A stretch of DNA of 64,000 nucleotides from Sordaria brevicollis. Taxonomy: Eukaryota; Ascomycota; Sordariomycetes; Sordariales; Sordariaceae. A program made the position numbers and the translations under genes. The stretch lies in assembly GCA_033439795.1 (NCBI GenBank), contig JAUTDP010000010.1, forward strand, positions 1,550,001-1,614,000, in the 5' to 3' direction. Under the pieces are notes generated by a model that was given only the letters and a program-made list of their open reading frames with translations, was not told the DNA's origin and searched no databases. Of the stretch, positions 35,101 through 49,000 are shown piece after piece (the stretch's first letter is position 1; each line of letters starts with the position of its first letter).

Positions 35101-38100
35101 CACCTTGCTCGAACACTTTCCGATTGCACAGTTTTTAGCCCCAGGCAAAGCTGCTGACCTGGGTCACTGACCTTGTCACATTGTAAGATCACCGACAAGG
35201 TCCAGGGAGCCCGGTATGGCGTACGGCCCGGTATGGCCCCGGTTCGTCTGGACGTACGACGTACGAAAACTGATGGACCGGGCAGAAAGCCGGAGGTTCG
35301 TTTTCGCTCATCGTTCGTTTCCGGAATTCCTTCCCTGTCGAGAAAAAGCACGCTACGGACATAAGAGAAAAAGTTTCACCACTAGGGAGGGAATAATCCA
35401 GGACAAGGATTCAGATCCTCATCACTTCATTCGGTACCGTCCTTCCCCATCGTTGCTATCTTCTCGTAGGCGCGCACTTGCGTGGGAGATAGACGCCGCA
35501 CACAAGAGCAGGGAGCTAACGTAGGCTCATCAGGTTCGACAGGCATTTCGGTAGGGGTTTTGAGGGTCGGCTTGTCCTCTTTCGGACCCTATAGATCCAA
35601 GAAACTCCTAAGCCGCAAAAATGCTTCATGGTTCATGGGTATGCAACGCGGGGTTATGAAGATGATGTTCTTGTCATGTTGATGAGACTTCTAGCTCGAT
35701 TGGTGTGAGTGAACCTCACGTGGTGATAACAAAAGAAGCATTGACTCCGCGGAGCCTTTGGCCTACTGTACCAACTTGAAAATACTCAACTCTGTGGTCC
35801 CGCTGACTTCAATCACGACACACAGCAGCCATGGCTTCGTGAATTGTGTAGAGCCCGTGAGCAAAAGCGTCATTCGATGTGCGGGTCCGGAATTCTCGGA
35901 GGCAAGGAGATGCTTGGAGAGCATCGGAGTTTTTCCTTGGTTTCGCGGAATCGATCTCTCCTGGTTCTCTCCATTGTTGCTGGGTTACTGTTACGAGAAC
36001 GACGGCAACGGTGAACCGTGATGCTGTTGTATTCCGGAGTACGATGGGTGCCAGTACGAACCGCACAATGATGCTCGGTATATTGCCCTCGTCCCCCGTA
36101 CGAGCAGAGGGGGTCTCCGGAAACTCGCAAACTCGTCCAAGCGAAGAGCGACAGATCGACGGTGTCTGAGTTGAGCAGGTATCCAGGGAGGACGACCCCA
36201 CATACTCCATCCTGAGCCTCAAACTGTCGATACGGAGGCATGTATGTAGCACTCTGCTTTCGATATCCATCGTCAGATATATTCTCCATTTGTGCTCAGC
36301 ATCTTTCACGAATTTTCGCTCAACAAATGCAAAGCAGATGCGAGATTTTCCCATCTCACATGCTGCGTAGCAGTACATGACACAGCCAAGACAAGTAGAT
36401 GGGGTTTGCCTACGTTTCTGTGGTGTAGACAAAATGCGAAGTCTCCGGGAGTGGGTAGGCCGCAGTAGTCACCGTCCGGAGCACCGTTTTGATCCCAGAC
36501 GGTCTCCGCTCACCGCTTGTATCCACAAGCCGATCCGGACGGACCCACCCATCAAAACAAACCTCCCGTTCCCCTCATGACCCCGGGGTTTGTGCGATAG
36601 ATGTCGAATCCGACGAGGAAAGTACGATCGTACGAATGGTAAAAACTTGGGAATGCGGCATGTAGCTCTTCCATAACACTCCAAACATTCCGGTTGAAGA
36701 TCGATAATACGGACCGGAACCGAGCCGCGCTGGGGAAGAACCACTTCCGAACTGACAATGGCTCGTCGAGATCTTCCCGCGGGCATGACATGTTGTGCTG
36801 TTTATCTTCCTCATTTTCTTCTTCCCAACCCCGAGAAGGCTCCGACAAGAAGGCTTTTCCATGTCGTCTCACCACTCACCTGACAGTGAGCCGACTGAGA
36901 GCTCGAATATGTCCCACATCTGCAACGGTCCCGGCAACACAGCAGTTTTTACACCACTTTTTAGTTGCAGTAATGGTCTCACGCCCATGCTCTGGTCGCT
37001 GCATCTTCATGTCTGCATGTTGCACACAGTTGGTCTTGGACGCTGCCGCTAGCCGATAGCTCAAACGCGAGCACTAATGGACAGAGAAAAAAAAAACAAG
37101 ATCACCCCTCTTTTGCTCCGCTGATGAGGATCTTGTGGGCGAGCTATGAGTTGGAGGATTCCAGGCTCTGTGTAGGTACTCCGTACCTAGGGCTTGCTGT
37201 CAGTGGCCGTTCACGCAAGCGCAATGCACCAAACACCAGACCAGACCAGACGAGATGCAGCTCTGGCCGGGGGCCAAGATCAAAATAGATTGATCCAGAG
37301 TTCCGGGATACAATCAGTGAAAAGACTGCTGCACCTCGGCCGCGAAAGTCCTGTCCTCTTCTTTCAGATCAGGATCCCAGTAGTCTTGTGCTGAAGCCAA
37401 AGGCGCTGGCTGCTCACATAGCTGATTCAAGACCATCACTAGCATGTACTGGGGCGAGTCTCGGCCTTGACTGCAGAGGGCTTGCGCACGCGTTGGCGAC
37501 GGATGTCTATCAGGGAGGCCTTTTAAGCGCATACCGGTAGGTTTCGTTGAACCGATGCCTATCAACCGATCTCAAAGGGTTATCGAGGACCGCTTTGGGA
37601 AAACCTCGCCGGAAAGAATTGTATGATATTCTCAGTGTCCAGTTCAAAACCCCATTGTCCTGCAAAGTAAATGACTGAATCGCTGCCTGAGCGTGGAGCA
37701 GGGAGAAAAAAGATATGTTTCAGATTGATGAGGTGCAGGAGCAAAAGAGGACCTGCAAGTGATTGTTTGCATGGTCGCCACGGAAACACTATAACGGCAA
37801 CCCCCAAAAGACACAAGTGAGCGGGGCGAGAAGGTAACGACACCCTGGACGTCGTCGAGACTGCTGCCACCTGATCGTAGATGATAAGGAGATCTTGAAT
37901 TCTTCGAAGAGAGACCTCGGTCGACGGCCTGGAAATTCGGGAGAACAAGCGACACAGCCGCCTGAGAAACCGAGAGACTGATGCACATGAACAACACAAG
38001 CATCCAAAAGTCGCAACGTCACTAGGCTAGCCAAGAGGTTGTGGATATGCTGGATAAACAACGGACAAAAACTCGTAAGAGGAGCTTTTCGCCGTTAGGC

Positions 38101-38800
38101 GGGATCTTTGGGTGTTCGGGGTCTGATATGGGCCGCGACCGTCCATATCAATAGTATCCGGCACGGAAAGTTAAAGAGGTCGCATATAGACCCTAGTTTT
38201 CCGCGATGTCGAGCCTCTGGCCACTGACCTAGAACACTGCTCGACGAAGCTCTTGAGGCAGCTAGAGGTTTAAAAAAGCGCTCTCCTCATAGGACGAAAA
38301 ATAGATGGTGTTAGGTCTTTTAGGGGTTTCTCGCGGCGAATTTCGAATGGTAGAGGCTGATAGCAGCGGAACCAGTGATCCTTTTTATTCACCAATACCA
38401 ACAGTCCAAGAACGAGCTATCGTCAACAAGCGCAGCTGGAGGGGCTTTCCAGATAGCGCTACTCGGTACGACGAAGCGTAATCCAGAACTTCGGAACAAC
38501 GGCGGACAGGGATGGCTGACAAAGACGCAAAGCCCAATCGTGAGAGGCCATATCACCGCCTTGCAATATCGATTGGCTGATGTTGGCCGTTCAATGATCT
38601 TTGTCTCCTCGCTTGTGAGAAGCGGACGGCCTGAACGTCCACCATCCGGGAAACCTGCCGTCCGTAGTTGGATAATTGCTCGTGCCGAAACTCGACCCTT
38701 TGGGGAGCAAAACCAGAGCAAAGGCCGTATCAATGATGGGTGATCAAGTCAGCGTTGATGGAACTTTGGAAAAAGTGCCCGATACGCCCGTCATGTGGAC
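35101..38800. other. Gene-poor region, part 2
   Basis: No coding sequence could be supported. A minus-strand frame of 207 codons at 35809-36432 is the longest, but it overlaps several equally long frames, shows no domain and has no convincing start context. A short A-run is at about 37087-37096. Nothing else was recognised. Confidence 0.35.
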
Positions 38801-41800
38801 AGGTAACAGCGGGGTAACCGATAATGGGGAACCCAAGCGATGATAGTTGCAATCGGACACAAATCTGCGCTGGTGAAAAGCGTAAAAGAGGGGCTTCTCT
38901 CGGTGTCTCCCAAGATGGGCGGAGCAACAGAAGTCGTTGCAACATGACTGATCATAGTAATTTGAGTATCTGGCAGCTCGTTAGTCCTCGAATGCTCAAC
39001 ATATCAAAGGTTTATGTAGAGGCGAGGTGAATTGTCGTCGGCAGGATTGGATGCCATTTTCGAAAATTGGAGCAGAGTCGCACGCTTTCGATCTGTCGCT
39101 GTCTGCAAGCACTCAGGCTGCATACAGACGGACGAGATTTGGTGGAGCTCACCTTTGCTGTCGTCTGTAGGGCTCAAAACAGCGACAGCACCGGCACCAG
39201 TCACAGCACCAGTCAAAGGGCACGTCAGTGACCCCAGAGTTGCCCAGAACACAGCACCGCGCAGAAAAAAAGCCATTTAAGGTCGCCTCCCTCGGACGGT
39301 GATCGTTCGCGGCGCAGCATGCGGAATGCTAGCAGATGGATGCGAGCCGAGACGCGTTCCAGTGGTTCCCATGGTTCTCCTGTGGTTCCTGTAGTGTGTC
39401 TGAATCTCGCGTGTCAGGACGGCAACAGAGGTGCCAATTCGGTGCCACTTCTCAGGCATCGCGTCGACGGTTGGTCGGGTTGGTGGTGGTCTCAGGCTTT
39501 GATGCGGGCCTCTTTGTATGCGGCCAGAGGCACAATCCATCTGGGCAAGTCGGCAGGCAGTCCAACGGCGCCGGTGAGTGGTCGAGACAAGCGGCGCTGA
39601 TGCGGGAGCTCCGTTGGAGTTTGCAGATGGTCTGGCTAGTGGGTCACGGTGCCGTACCTACTAATGCTGTAGGTCCCAGCCACCGCATTTTCGGAGTGGG
39701 ATTTCTCGATGCTCAGTCGCTCGCTCGCTGGTGCTGCTGTTGCTGAGAGTTGCTCGTGCGCAAACATGGTCCCCGATGAGGACCACAAGATGGACCACAC
39801 ATCTCCACGGGTTGCGGTTGGACGACGTCGGCCGTGTGGGCTCCTGAAGCCGATCTAGGGACGAATCGGCAGGAAAACAGGTTGGAATTGTGGGATAATT
39901 GGGCGAATGAAAATTCACAATCAAATCGAATGTTTTGATGCAATAGCGGAGTGATTTTGACATGTGGGAGCTGCCATTGTCGCAGATGGTTGTTGTAATG
40001 TTTTTTTTGGCGTTGTCGCCGATTGTTCTTTTGTGATGTTGCGATTGGGAAATTGCAGCGAACAACAGAGGAAGGGAAATGTCAAAGACGGGAGCTTCCC
40101 TGCTGCCTGCCGCGCGCCCCAAGTGAAAAAAAAGAGCAAGGGAAGTCGCGTCCACTTTCAGAGTACGTACCTGATCATGTGACTTGATCGGTGTAAAGAG
40201 CGCTACAACAAAGTGCTCTGCTCCCGAGATTCAAACAGTCATTGGCGCGGGACAAATACGGAGCTGGTTGAATTCAACGTACCGTATCGGACCATCCGTT
40301 ATCAGCGCACCTCAACTCCAGCAACGACATCACCTCCAAGAACACCGACAGAAGCTCAACGCTATCCGAACACCTTCGAGATATTTCCGAAGCCCAGCAG
40401 TAGACAAGCAATACGATTCACTCACAGTCAAAACCTCGAATCGAATGCGAAATCCTCAAGACCGGCTACTGCTGCACTGTAGGTACTGCTGGTTGTTGCG
40501 GTGTTCACTTTGACTTAATGCTACTGCTCGCACTAGAAGTACGTCTAGCTTTGCGTAGTATCAATGGCACAGCTTGGCCAAATTCATGTTCAGACGTCCT
40601 TCGGAAGACAACATCCATTCAGACATCTCCGTATCTCTCTTCATATGAGCCTGAGGAAACGAATGCTTCACGCCATATCATCTTCTGGAAGTTGACGAAT
40701 TTCGAGCAAAGTCAACTTCCCAGCCTTGCCAATATCTTCACGCCCTCGAGAACGATATCCTGATACGACATCACAACAATCTCAAAACCGGCCTCCCTCC
40801 CTCCCCACGTTTCAGAAGATTCACATCACTGGTCCGACCGGAGGAATGAGGTGATCACGACCCTCCCACAGGACCTCGTGCATCTGTCTTCTTCTTCAAG
40901 GTCTCAGTACCCGGATTCGCCGGCCTATCAGCGCCTTGTTGATGCAGAGTCGCAGACTTGACCGACAAACCCAACAAACACTGCCGTGATACTGCTACAG
41001 TAGCCGATGCCATGGCCGCCACCGTTGCTGCTGCCGGTTCTGGTGTGCTGCCGGTCATGACAGCGATGACTCTGGATGACGAGAACCTGTTCGCATCAAA
41101 ACGGTCCCGGGCCTTTTCTCGCACCAGGCGGATGACCGGGCGGGCTGCCAAGTTGGTTGCTACGCCGTATTTCTTGCATACGATATGCCAGGGACAGAAC
41201 TTGGAATCGTCTTGAAGCAAGGAGCTTCATGGCACATGTTTGTACAGGACAGCTGGGAAACGGTGAGTGTCCACATGCCTCATTGTAGAGGGCTGTCTTG
41301 CCGATGATACTACGTACCGAGTTGGCTCAACACGACACGGTTGATATCAGACCGTGGTTGCGGCTCCTTCTCATCAGCTAGGGATGCGTATAAGACCCTG
41401 TCAAGACTGACCCAAAAAGGAATTCGAGAAACAAACATTTCCCTTCTCTGTCGGGCCCGGCCCAGAGACAGGCATTCGGCCTTGAACAGTTCCAATTCCG
41501 ACGAGAAAAGGAAAAAAAGGCGATTGTTCTCAGCTCCGCTCACCAAGCTAGACCTTCCCTTGCAGTTTCCAAACTCACTTTGGTTCTCATGCTCGTCACC
41601 CCACACGCTTACCTTCTCTGGGAGAAGACATCACAAAGAGGCTTGGAGGCTGAGATGCAAAACTGCCAGAGAAGTGGCTGCTCGACAATGCAGACATGTG
41701 CTGAAGGAGAACGCTTGACAGCCTTCTGACAGGTCTTTGCCGGCCGGCACTCAGGCCTTTTCGAACTTTTCCAGCCCCAGAATTTGGTGCTGTTGTTGAT

Positions 41801-42286
41801 GGTGTATGGCAAAAGTTGGGGGTGGCATTGAGTTTGGTAGGTCACTGGCCTTTGAGCCGCGTTTTGGGTATCGACGCCCACCAGGCCATTTCTGCCCAAC
41901 CCACTCTCGAGGGTAAGCCATTCTCATCCACTCGTTTTCCCTGTTTTGATGGGGCCCTTCTCTCCGTCCGGGAAGCACCCGTATTTTTCGGTTTTTGCTC
42001 TTTTGCCGACTTCTTCACCCAGACAAGCCATCCGTCTTGGTCTCTTGCCAATTTTTCTACACCCCCTTGCCGTCTCTAATTCTTCTCATTCCAGCCGTTG
42101 GGCTAGTTGAGCGGCCCAGACTTCAGAGGTGTTCCCAAGATCTTTCAATGACGAGCCTGATTCGATCTGCTGAGTGACGGATGCTACAGTTAACCCTTCT
42201 ACCCTTGCCTATCGTCCATGGTTTCCAAGGAGCCCTGCACGCTATCCCCAAATCCGACCCCCCTAGCGAGACAGGCTTTACATTTT
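38801..42286. other. Gene-poor region, part 3
   Basis: Several frames of 80-165 codons occur on both strands but overlap one another and resemble no family. I see no RNA gene or transposon end. Base composition is ordinary, without a RIP signature. Confidence 0.35.
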
Positions 42287-42300
42287 GGGGGGGGGGGGGG
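42287..42300 (+). repeat. Homopolymer run of 14 G
   Basis: Fourteen consecutive G follow CATTTT in non-coding DNA. Such runs vary in length between strains and are prone to sequencing error. Confidence 0.9.
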
Positions 42301-42391
42301 TGGAGAGTCCCGATTGGGAATAGACTCTAGTATCCGCCTGTCAATCCAGATCGCGCAAAACTCCTAGCTCCCGTATCAGAGTCTCCCCACC

Positions 42392-42445
42392 ACATCCGCA
42401 CAGCATCCGTAAAGAATCCGCACAGCATCCGCACACAGCATCCGT
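42392..42445 (+). repeat. Short imperfect tandem repeat
   Basis: The 14-mer CCGCACAGCATCCG occurs at 42396 and again at 42418, a spacing of 22 bases, followed by a third imperfect unit, GCACACAGCATCCG. The array lies in non-coding DNA upstream of the bZIP gene. Confidence 0.7.
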
Positions 42446-42953
42446 TGTTTCGTTTCAACAGAGTGAGGGCTTGGCGAAACGGAGGGCTAACGGAGAGGTA
42501 GAAACACTCGATCCAGTTGCGGGCTTCAGTTTGGATGGAGTTGCCGGCCAAGTCCCTGGCTGCTTCAGCGTGTTCTGGATGTCTTTGCTCGTCCAACGCA
42601 GCCGTCTCTTCGGGTGGGTGTTCTACCTAGTACTTTCAAAGACCCCGGTCCGCCGTCAACCGGCCCCTCTTCCCTTCCCTTGTCGCACTCCTCACTCTGG
42701 AGAACACCCCTCACATCGCTGCTCTCGCTCGGCGAAGAAGAGGTCCTCTTTTTTCTCACAGAGCGGGCAGAGAAGCAAACCAGCGCCATTCTCCGCAGTC
42801 CGCAGTCCAAAAGATCCATCCACACATCCACCACACATCCACACTCATGTACCACGAGACTTTTTGCAATCCAAGACGCTGACCATGTTACGATTGGGCA
42901 GATCCATCACGTTGCAGCGGCCGGCCTGACCATGGTCACTATGGTCAGCCATG

Positions 42954-44113
42954 GGTCAACATAAAACATAGAATAAGTAAAGGGCACCACCCCGTCTGCC
43001 CACCATCTTCAATCCCAAAGTCATTGATTGACTCTGTAAAGATCGTTATTTGCCCAAAGCAGCAGCAGCAGCATTTGCGCCTGCGTTGAACTTGACTCTT
43101 TTGTCTACTTACTTTCACTTCTTTCGTTTCTGTTTTATCGCTTCTTCTCGTGGTGGTCTGTGACTCCCGAAGAACGCACACCACTCTCGTCTTTACTCAA
43201 CTCATAACAACAAGAACAACAACCACGTCCCGTCAACAGCAAACAATCAAACCCTCAGCAACCGACAACCGACCGGCCTTGGCCCTGATAACCCCTCTTT
43301 CCCACGGACGGCAGCGCAGTGCGACTTACACAGGGGAGGAACAAAAGTGTGAGTGAGGTGCCATTCCAATTCCTCCCAGGTTCCCAATTTTACACACCCC
43401 CTCACTTTTTTCAGTTGCAATCTGCGACGGTACCCTCACTCGCCCTTTCCTCCGGTGTATCTTTTTGGGGTGTGTCTCTTTGCACTTTCCCTCTTTCGCT
43501 CCTTCCTCTGGGCTGTGTTACCCTGGAGGGTCTGGTACTATAGTGGTGTATCCCGACTACGGCTTCCACTTTACCCTGCCAACCCCAGCTTTCTCTTCCC
43601 CACTACCTCTAGGTACCAAGCCTAGATTTCTTATCAACTGCCTCGCACCTCCATATCACCTTCCATCTTATCCTTCAACATCATATCATCCCTCGTCTTC
43701 TTCCCTCTTTGCAACTTTTGTTCTTCATTGCTCTTTCTATTCTTCGTTTCCCCCCTCCACACAATAACACATCAACCCATCCCACACACACACACTCAGC
43801 CCGGCCTTTAGGTGTTTAATATAAACGGCTCCCGACCTGGGTCTTGCCGCACACCTTGCCCTGCTCCTTCCCGGCTTCCCACCGCAGACCTTGGCCACCC
43901 AGACACATAAAGCGGGCGCTTTCCATGCTTCTGCCCTCACCGCTTCGCCGTCCCAGCCACAGCAGGCACTGACTCAGCCATATATCAGAAAGTTCGCACA
44001 CAACTTTTTAGGAGGAGTAAAAGATTCGCTGCGTGCTTTGTCATTGCAGTGTTCAACTCAAGGAATCAACCACTTCGTTCATCTCCAACCAACAAGCACA
44101 CACATAGCCCACC
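42954..44113 (+). promoter_or_regulatory. Probable long 5' leader of the bZIP gene, free of ATG except one short upstream frame
   Basis: From 42954 to 43924 the plus strand has no ATG at all in 971 bases, where about 15 would be expected by chance. The sequence is rich in C, T and A, as fungal leaders are, with a GCA run at 43059-43073. The single ATG before the gene, at 43925, opens a 15-codon frame (43925-43972) that ends 141 bases before the bZIP start. This pattern suggests transcription starting about 1 kb or more upstream and selection against upstream starts, with one retained short frame that may regulate translation. It is inference from sequence only. Confidence 0.55.
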
Positions 44114-46064
44114 ATGGGCTCAGCAACTTTCCAGCAGCCTTCCTACTACAGGACACCGCCGTTGAACGTCGATACTTCCTGCCATGGTCAGAAATTCTTC
44201 GATGACGACGAGATCCTAGACGATGACATCCTCAACCAGAGCACCCTCAACTCGGCCTTGGAGATGTCGCCGCCATTAACCGATAGCCGAAGGGATTCGT
44301 TTGCTGTCTCGGCAACTGCCCTGTTCTCGCCCAAGTCGGATGATTCCTGGCCTCCTGTAGAGATGCAGAGCGTCCCGTCAAACAACCCCTTCTTTGGCCA
44401 GCACAACAGCAACCCTTTCATGCAGATGGACCAGAACCAGCAGTCAACATATCAGAACCATTGGGGCATGATGAGCTCAGGCGCCGCTACTCCTCTCCAG
44501 AGCTTCGATGGACTGCCGCAGGCCGAGTACGAGTCATCGACTCTGTTCAGGCCCGCCACTGTTCAGGCTCAGACGCCCTTCAGCAACCCCGGCAACCAAG
44601 CTGTCATGTTCCAGCAGCTCGGTCACCATGGCATGCCAGCTCTTCCCGCATCGCCTCCCAAGGAACCTTGGATCAGCCAGGAGCTCAAGAACCAGCAGGC
44701 CATGGCCAAGCGCAACAGGCCGACCACTCCTCTGATCCGTTCCCACAATGAGCTGCGCCGAGGCGACGGCATCCGCAAGAAGAACGCCCGCTTCGACATC
44801 CCTGCTGAGCGCAACCTCAGCAACATTGACCAGCTGATTGCCCAGTCCACCGACGAGCAAGAGATCAAGGAGCTCAAGCAACAAAAGCGTCTGTTGCGCA
44901 ACAGGCAGGCCGCGTACGTTAACCCCTTTCCCCAGGTACTTCTGGATTGGACCTTCCCATACTGACCTACCAAACAGTCTTGACTCGAGGCAACGCAAGA
45001 AGCAGCACACTGAGCGTCTTGAGGACGAGAAGAAGCACTTCACCGAGGTCATCACCAACATGGAGGAGCAGATGAACGCCCTGCAGAGGGAGATGGAGCA
45101 GCTGCTCCGCGAGAAGCAGAGCTACGAGGCCTACATCAGCGAGCTCAAGAATGAGAAGGAAGAGATCATCCGCGAGCACACCATCGAGACCGGCGAGTTG
45201 CGCAAGAAGGTCAACGTTTTGACCAACCACGTGCAAGCCCTCGAAAGCGCCGCTATGTCGACACCGCCGGCCGGTCCGAACGTGTCCGGCTTCCCCGGTG
45301 CCTACGGTGAGATGGAAGGCATGACCATGGATGGCTCTTGGGATAACATGCCCATGTTTGGCGAGTTCACCATGGAGCAACAGCATTCCGAGGTCAAGCA
45401 AGAGATGCAGATCGTCCCTACCAAGAAGTCCGAGGTTTCCCTTTCTTCCGAAAGCGAAAAGTCTCCTTCGCAGGGCGGGCTCCTCTTCATGCTCTTCCTT
45501 GTTGGCGCTTTCGTTCTTTCCAACCGATCGCCACCTAGCATTCCCCGCGTGTCCGAGGACATCAGGGTCGCATCCGCCACCCTCCTTGACAATGTTCTCA
45601 AGGACGCTGGTTTGCCTCAGGCTGCTTCTGGTCTTGAGCCCATGGCTCCTCAGCCATCAGGCGCCAACTGGCCCCAGAACACCGGTTCATCGTTGCCAGT
45701 CGCCGCCTCCGGCATGGATGGTGTGGCACCTTCGATGCTCGGTGAGATGGCTGACGCCCTGACCCAGCCGACTGAGCAGCAGACCAACGAGCAGCTCTTT
45801 GGGCTGACGGCCGCGCAATACAACGGCATCAGCTCGCAAGATTTCCTGCAAAACGCTCCCGCCGAAAGGTCCACGAGCAAGGGCAGACGCAATCTCGCCG
45901 AAGCGCTTGCCAGCATGCGTGCTGCCGCCACCAAGGACTCCGCCGCCGAGGTTTACACTCGTTCCCTCCTATGGGACAAGATCCCCCGTGATGTCGTACG
46001 AGACTTTGCGAAGATGGTTGCTGAAAGCCAACAGGTTGCTGCCAGCAACGAGGCGGAAGCATAA
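44114..46064 (+). CDS. bZIP transcription factor with a predicted C-terminal membrane segment
   Basis: The family is bZIP; I cannot assign a specific orthologue. Two exons, 44114-44913 and 44978-46064 (64-bp intron, GTACGT to CAG with a TACTGAC branch site), encode 628 residues. The intron lies inside the basic region, and splicing restores LLRNRQAALDSRQRKK, with the invariant Asn263 and Arg271 in N-x7-R spacing. A long leucine-zipper/coiled-coil region rich in Glu and Lys follows, to about residue 360. Residues 433-449 (GGLLFMLFLVGAFVLSN) are hydrophobic and flanked by polar residues, a candidate transmembrane helix. The N-terminal third is Ser/Pro/Gln/Asn-rich, like an activation domain. 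A conserved-looking tail (AEVYTRSLLWDKIPRDVVRDF) ends the protein. The ATG has a good ACCATGG context and follows the long leader. Confidence 0.9.
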
Positions 46065-49000
46065 TGTAATGCGGTTTATGATGATGAAATAAAAATGAGA
46101 CGAGACGAGACGAAAAAGACATTGACGACGAATTGACGAGTATCAAAAACACGACATTCGGAACGACAACACGACGACAATACGATGACGCGCTCGATAA
46201 GATTGCGTTCCTTGGGGTTTCCTTATTCTTTTCACCGGTTTATATGGGTCTTTTCCGGCTTCCCATCCTTCGGCTTTTCACTTTTGATACACTTTCTCCG
46301 CTCTCGCGACACACTCAGACCTTTGCTGCTCACGCACCCAAAGCTGTTTTGACTTCTCGCGATCCCGCACTGGACCCGGGACGCTCAAACTCCTTTCTTA
46401 TTTTTGTGTTCATCATTCCTCTTTTTTTTCTCCTCTTGGATCATTGTCATCTTTAGCAGGCGAGCATTGCTTTTTTGGCTTTTTGGCTTTTGGCTTTGAT
46501 GTTTGGCGATATTTCTCTTTCCTTGTCTCACGAATAATGTGTTGTTTTGGATATGGCGCAAGCGATCTTCTGGTGTCTAACTGCGTAACCCTTGCCGAAA
46601 GGCTGGTTCTGGTGGGACATGGCGGGACATGGCGAAAAAAGGGGCGATCTCCGGGCTTGATTTCTTTTGGACACATTGGAATTGGAGGGGGGCGATGGAA
46701 TATTCGCTTTCTAATATTCTTACACCTGTACAATGAACTTTTCTGGGGCGAGACTTTTTGGCGGATTTGGGCCCGGTCTCACGGACATACATTTCTTTCT
46801 CACGAAAAAATTCTGGGGGTCCTCACGGCGGTTTTGGGATATCACAGCAACACATGTACGGGGGTCATTTACTCGTCGGGAAACCAGACGAGGATGTCAT
46901 ACCGGTTGCGACTTACAGTCTAAACGACACAATGTCTTTTCCTTTGTACTATCTTATGATCTACGACACTCTTTATGAACGAAACTTCGGTCTTCTGTCT
47001 ATCATGGACTCTGGCAGAGCCTTGGATGAATGAATGACATGAAGAAGAGAATCTCGGATTGATTGCGGATCGCTCATGAAACTGCGAGCCGTCATGTCGA
47101 CGAGAACCATTTACGGCGGCGACACAAGAAACCGCTTTACGGGTTACAACATGCAGAGTTTAAGACACACGACATACATTGACGCGGAAACTGACTGGCT
47201 GTGGGCTTTCCAAAGAGGCTTTTCGCCCATGGTCAGAGGGAGGAGGAAAACCAAAAGTCTATACCTGACATTCATTGGAACACACAAAATGTTTCCTACA
47301 TTTGGCAATCTTGTAGCTAGTTAGCAAAGTTCATATAGCGAAACATTCAATGCGTCTGAAAGCCCAAACCAATTTCCAGTCCTTTTCGATCGAATCTCAA
47401 GTGCCGCTCGCTATACGAACGAAGCCAGTCCGCCCATTGTAGGACAGAAGCCACCACCAACCACCGTCTGAGACCTCTATACCCAACTTTTCCCCCTCAC
47501 TCAAGTCCTTTTTGCAGCACAAGGTGCTACGTCAGTCGTCATGGATAGATAGGAAAGAGATGGCGCAGGAGACAATACCTGAGACGGGCAGGCTAGGTTG
47601 GTTAGTTGGTCAGCCTTCTCTTTGGGCTCCGAGACTGTATTGAGGGACTCAGGAAAAGGGTGGGTGGAAGAAACACCGGAACAAGGTTTCCACACTCGTC
47701 CGAACCTCCAACACATGTGTCTAGGTGCTGACCGGTACCTACTTTACCCAGTTCAAGTAGGGTTTTACCGTAAGCCCGGAAGAATGAGAGGTTTGACCCG
47801 GTTCGGTGGGTGTTTAGTTGGTCGGTTGGCCGGTTAGCTGGTTGGGCGGCTTGCTCGGTTGGTGATTGATGGAGAGGGTGGGTGGGTGAATGGTGGTCAC
47901 GTTATGCTCTCTCTCGGTCCCATTACACCACCATGAAAGCCCTCACATTCTCTGTCCTTGATAGTTTGATAGACCTTGTCAGATCACGACAATCACCCTT
48001 TTGTACTATCTCGCTTTTAACCTTGGTTTGCGGCCGTTTCCCTTTTCTCCCTTGCCTACGCTAGAGGTTAACTAACACAATCATAACGAAAGACGGCAGG
48101 TTGGCTCCTTAGCAACTAATTGTTGATGTTCTCCTTCTACTGAAGAACGAAATTTGGCCAATAATATCCAACACCATCACACCATCTTTTTTATCCCATC
48201 CATCTAAACAACATACTGATGATTCCAATTGAATCCCATTCTGTGATGCAGCGGGCGTAGCCATTCAGGTATCAATCCCCCACGCCTGCCATGTCTCCCA
48301 TGCTACCAATGCAATTAATTAACTCGTACAGTGGTAGTGCCGTCATCTCTGAGCGATTGTTCCCACGCATTTGCGCAGATTCGACATTCACACACTTTTT
48401 ACATCCCACCCACACCACACTACACACCACACAACCACACAACCACACACGATGCAGTGCAGTCGCAGTTGCAGGCAAATATGCAAAGCCGGTCGGAGCG
48501 GATGCTGAACGTCAAAACAGTAGCATGCAAAGCGCCAATGCAAGGAGCCATCGCATACTTCAACGTTCAGTACTGTACGATGATGATAGAAGAAAAAGAA
48601 GAAAAAAAGTAAACAATGGGAACATCCCAGAGCTTCTGTTGCACGACCAGACCTCTTGCATGCAACTCAGCCGAGCCGCGATGCCGTTCTCTCAGTTTTT
48701 CGTTCCTTCTTTGTTTTCGTTCTTTATACTTGCCGGCCGGGCAGCCTACCTCTGTGTAGAGGTAGGTATCTACCGACGGGACTGTCATGCGATGCGCACG
48801 GAAAATCCGGGGTCGGGGTTTGATCGCCTCGATTCCGTTTCTTGGACGACAGCAATGATGTTCCATTCCACGGCTTCACTTGTGGATCTTTACAGCCTTG
48901 CGTTCATCGTACCTGCCTACCTACGAGTCACTTAGCACTTGTGCAATGGAGCCAGGAACGAACGAACGCAAGGTACAATGCATCAATCATTGGTAAGTGT

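Noticed and set aside
35809..36432. A 207-codon minus-strand frame
   Set aside because: Several overlapping frames of similar length occur on both strands, with no domain, no good start context and no intron evidence.
46444..46923. A 159-codon plus-strand frame after the bZIP gene
   Set aside because: The product is Phe/Gly/Trp-rich without a family resemblance, and the position suits a 3' untranslated region.
48384..48450. CA-rich tract considered as a telomere-like or CRISPR-like repeat
   Set aside because: Units are irregular and short with no spacers of even length; it is simple-sequence DNA.
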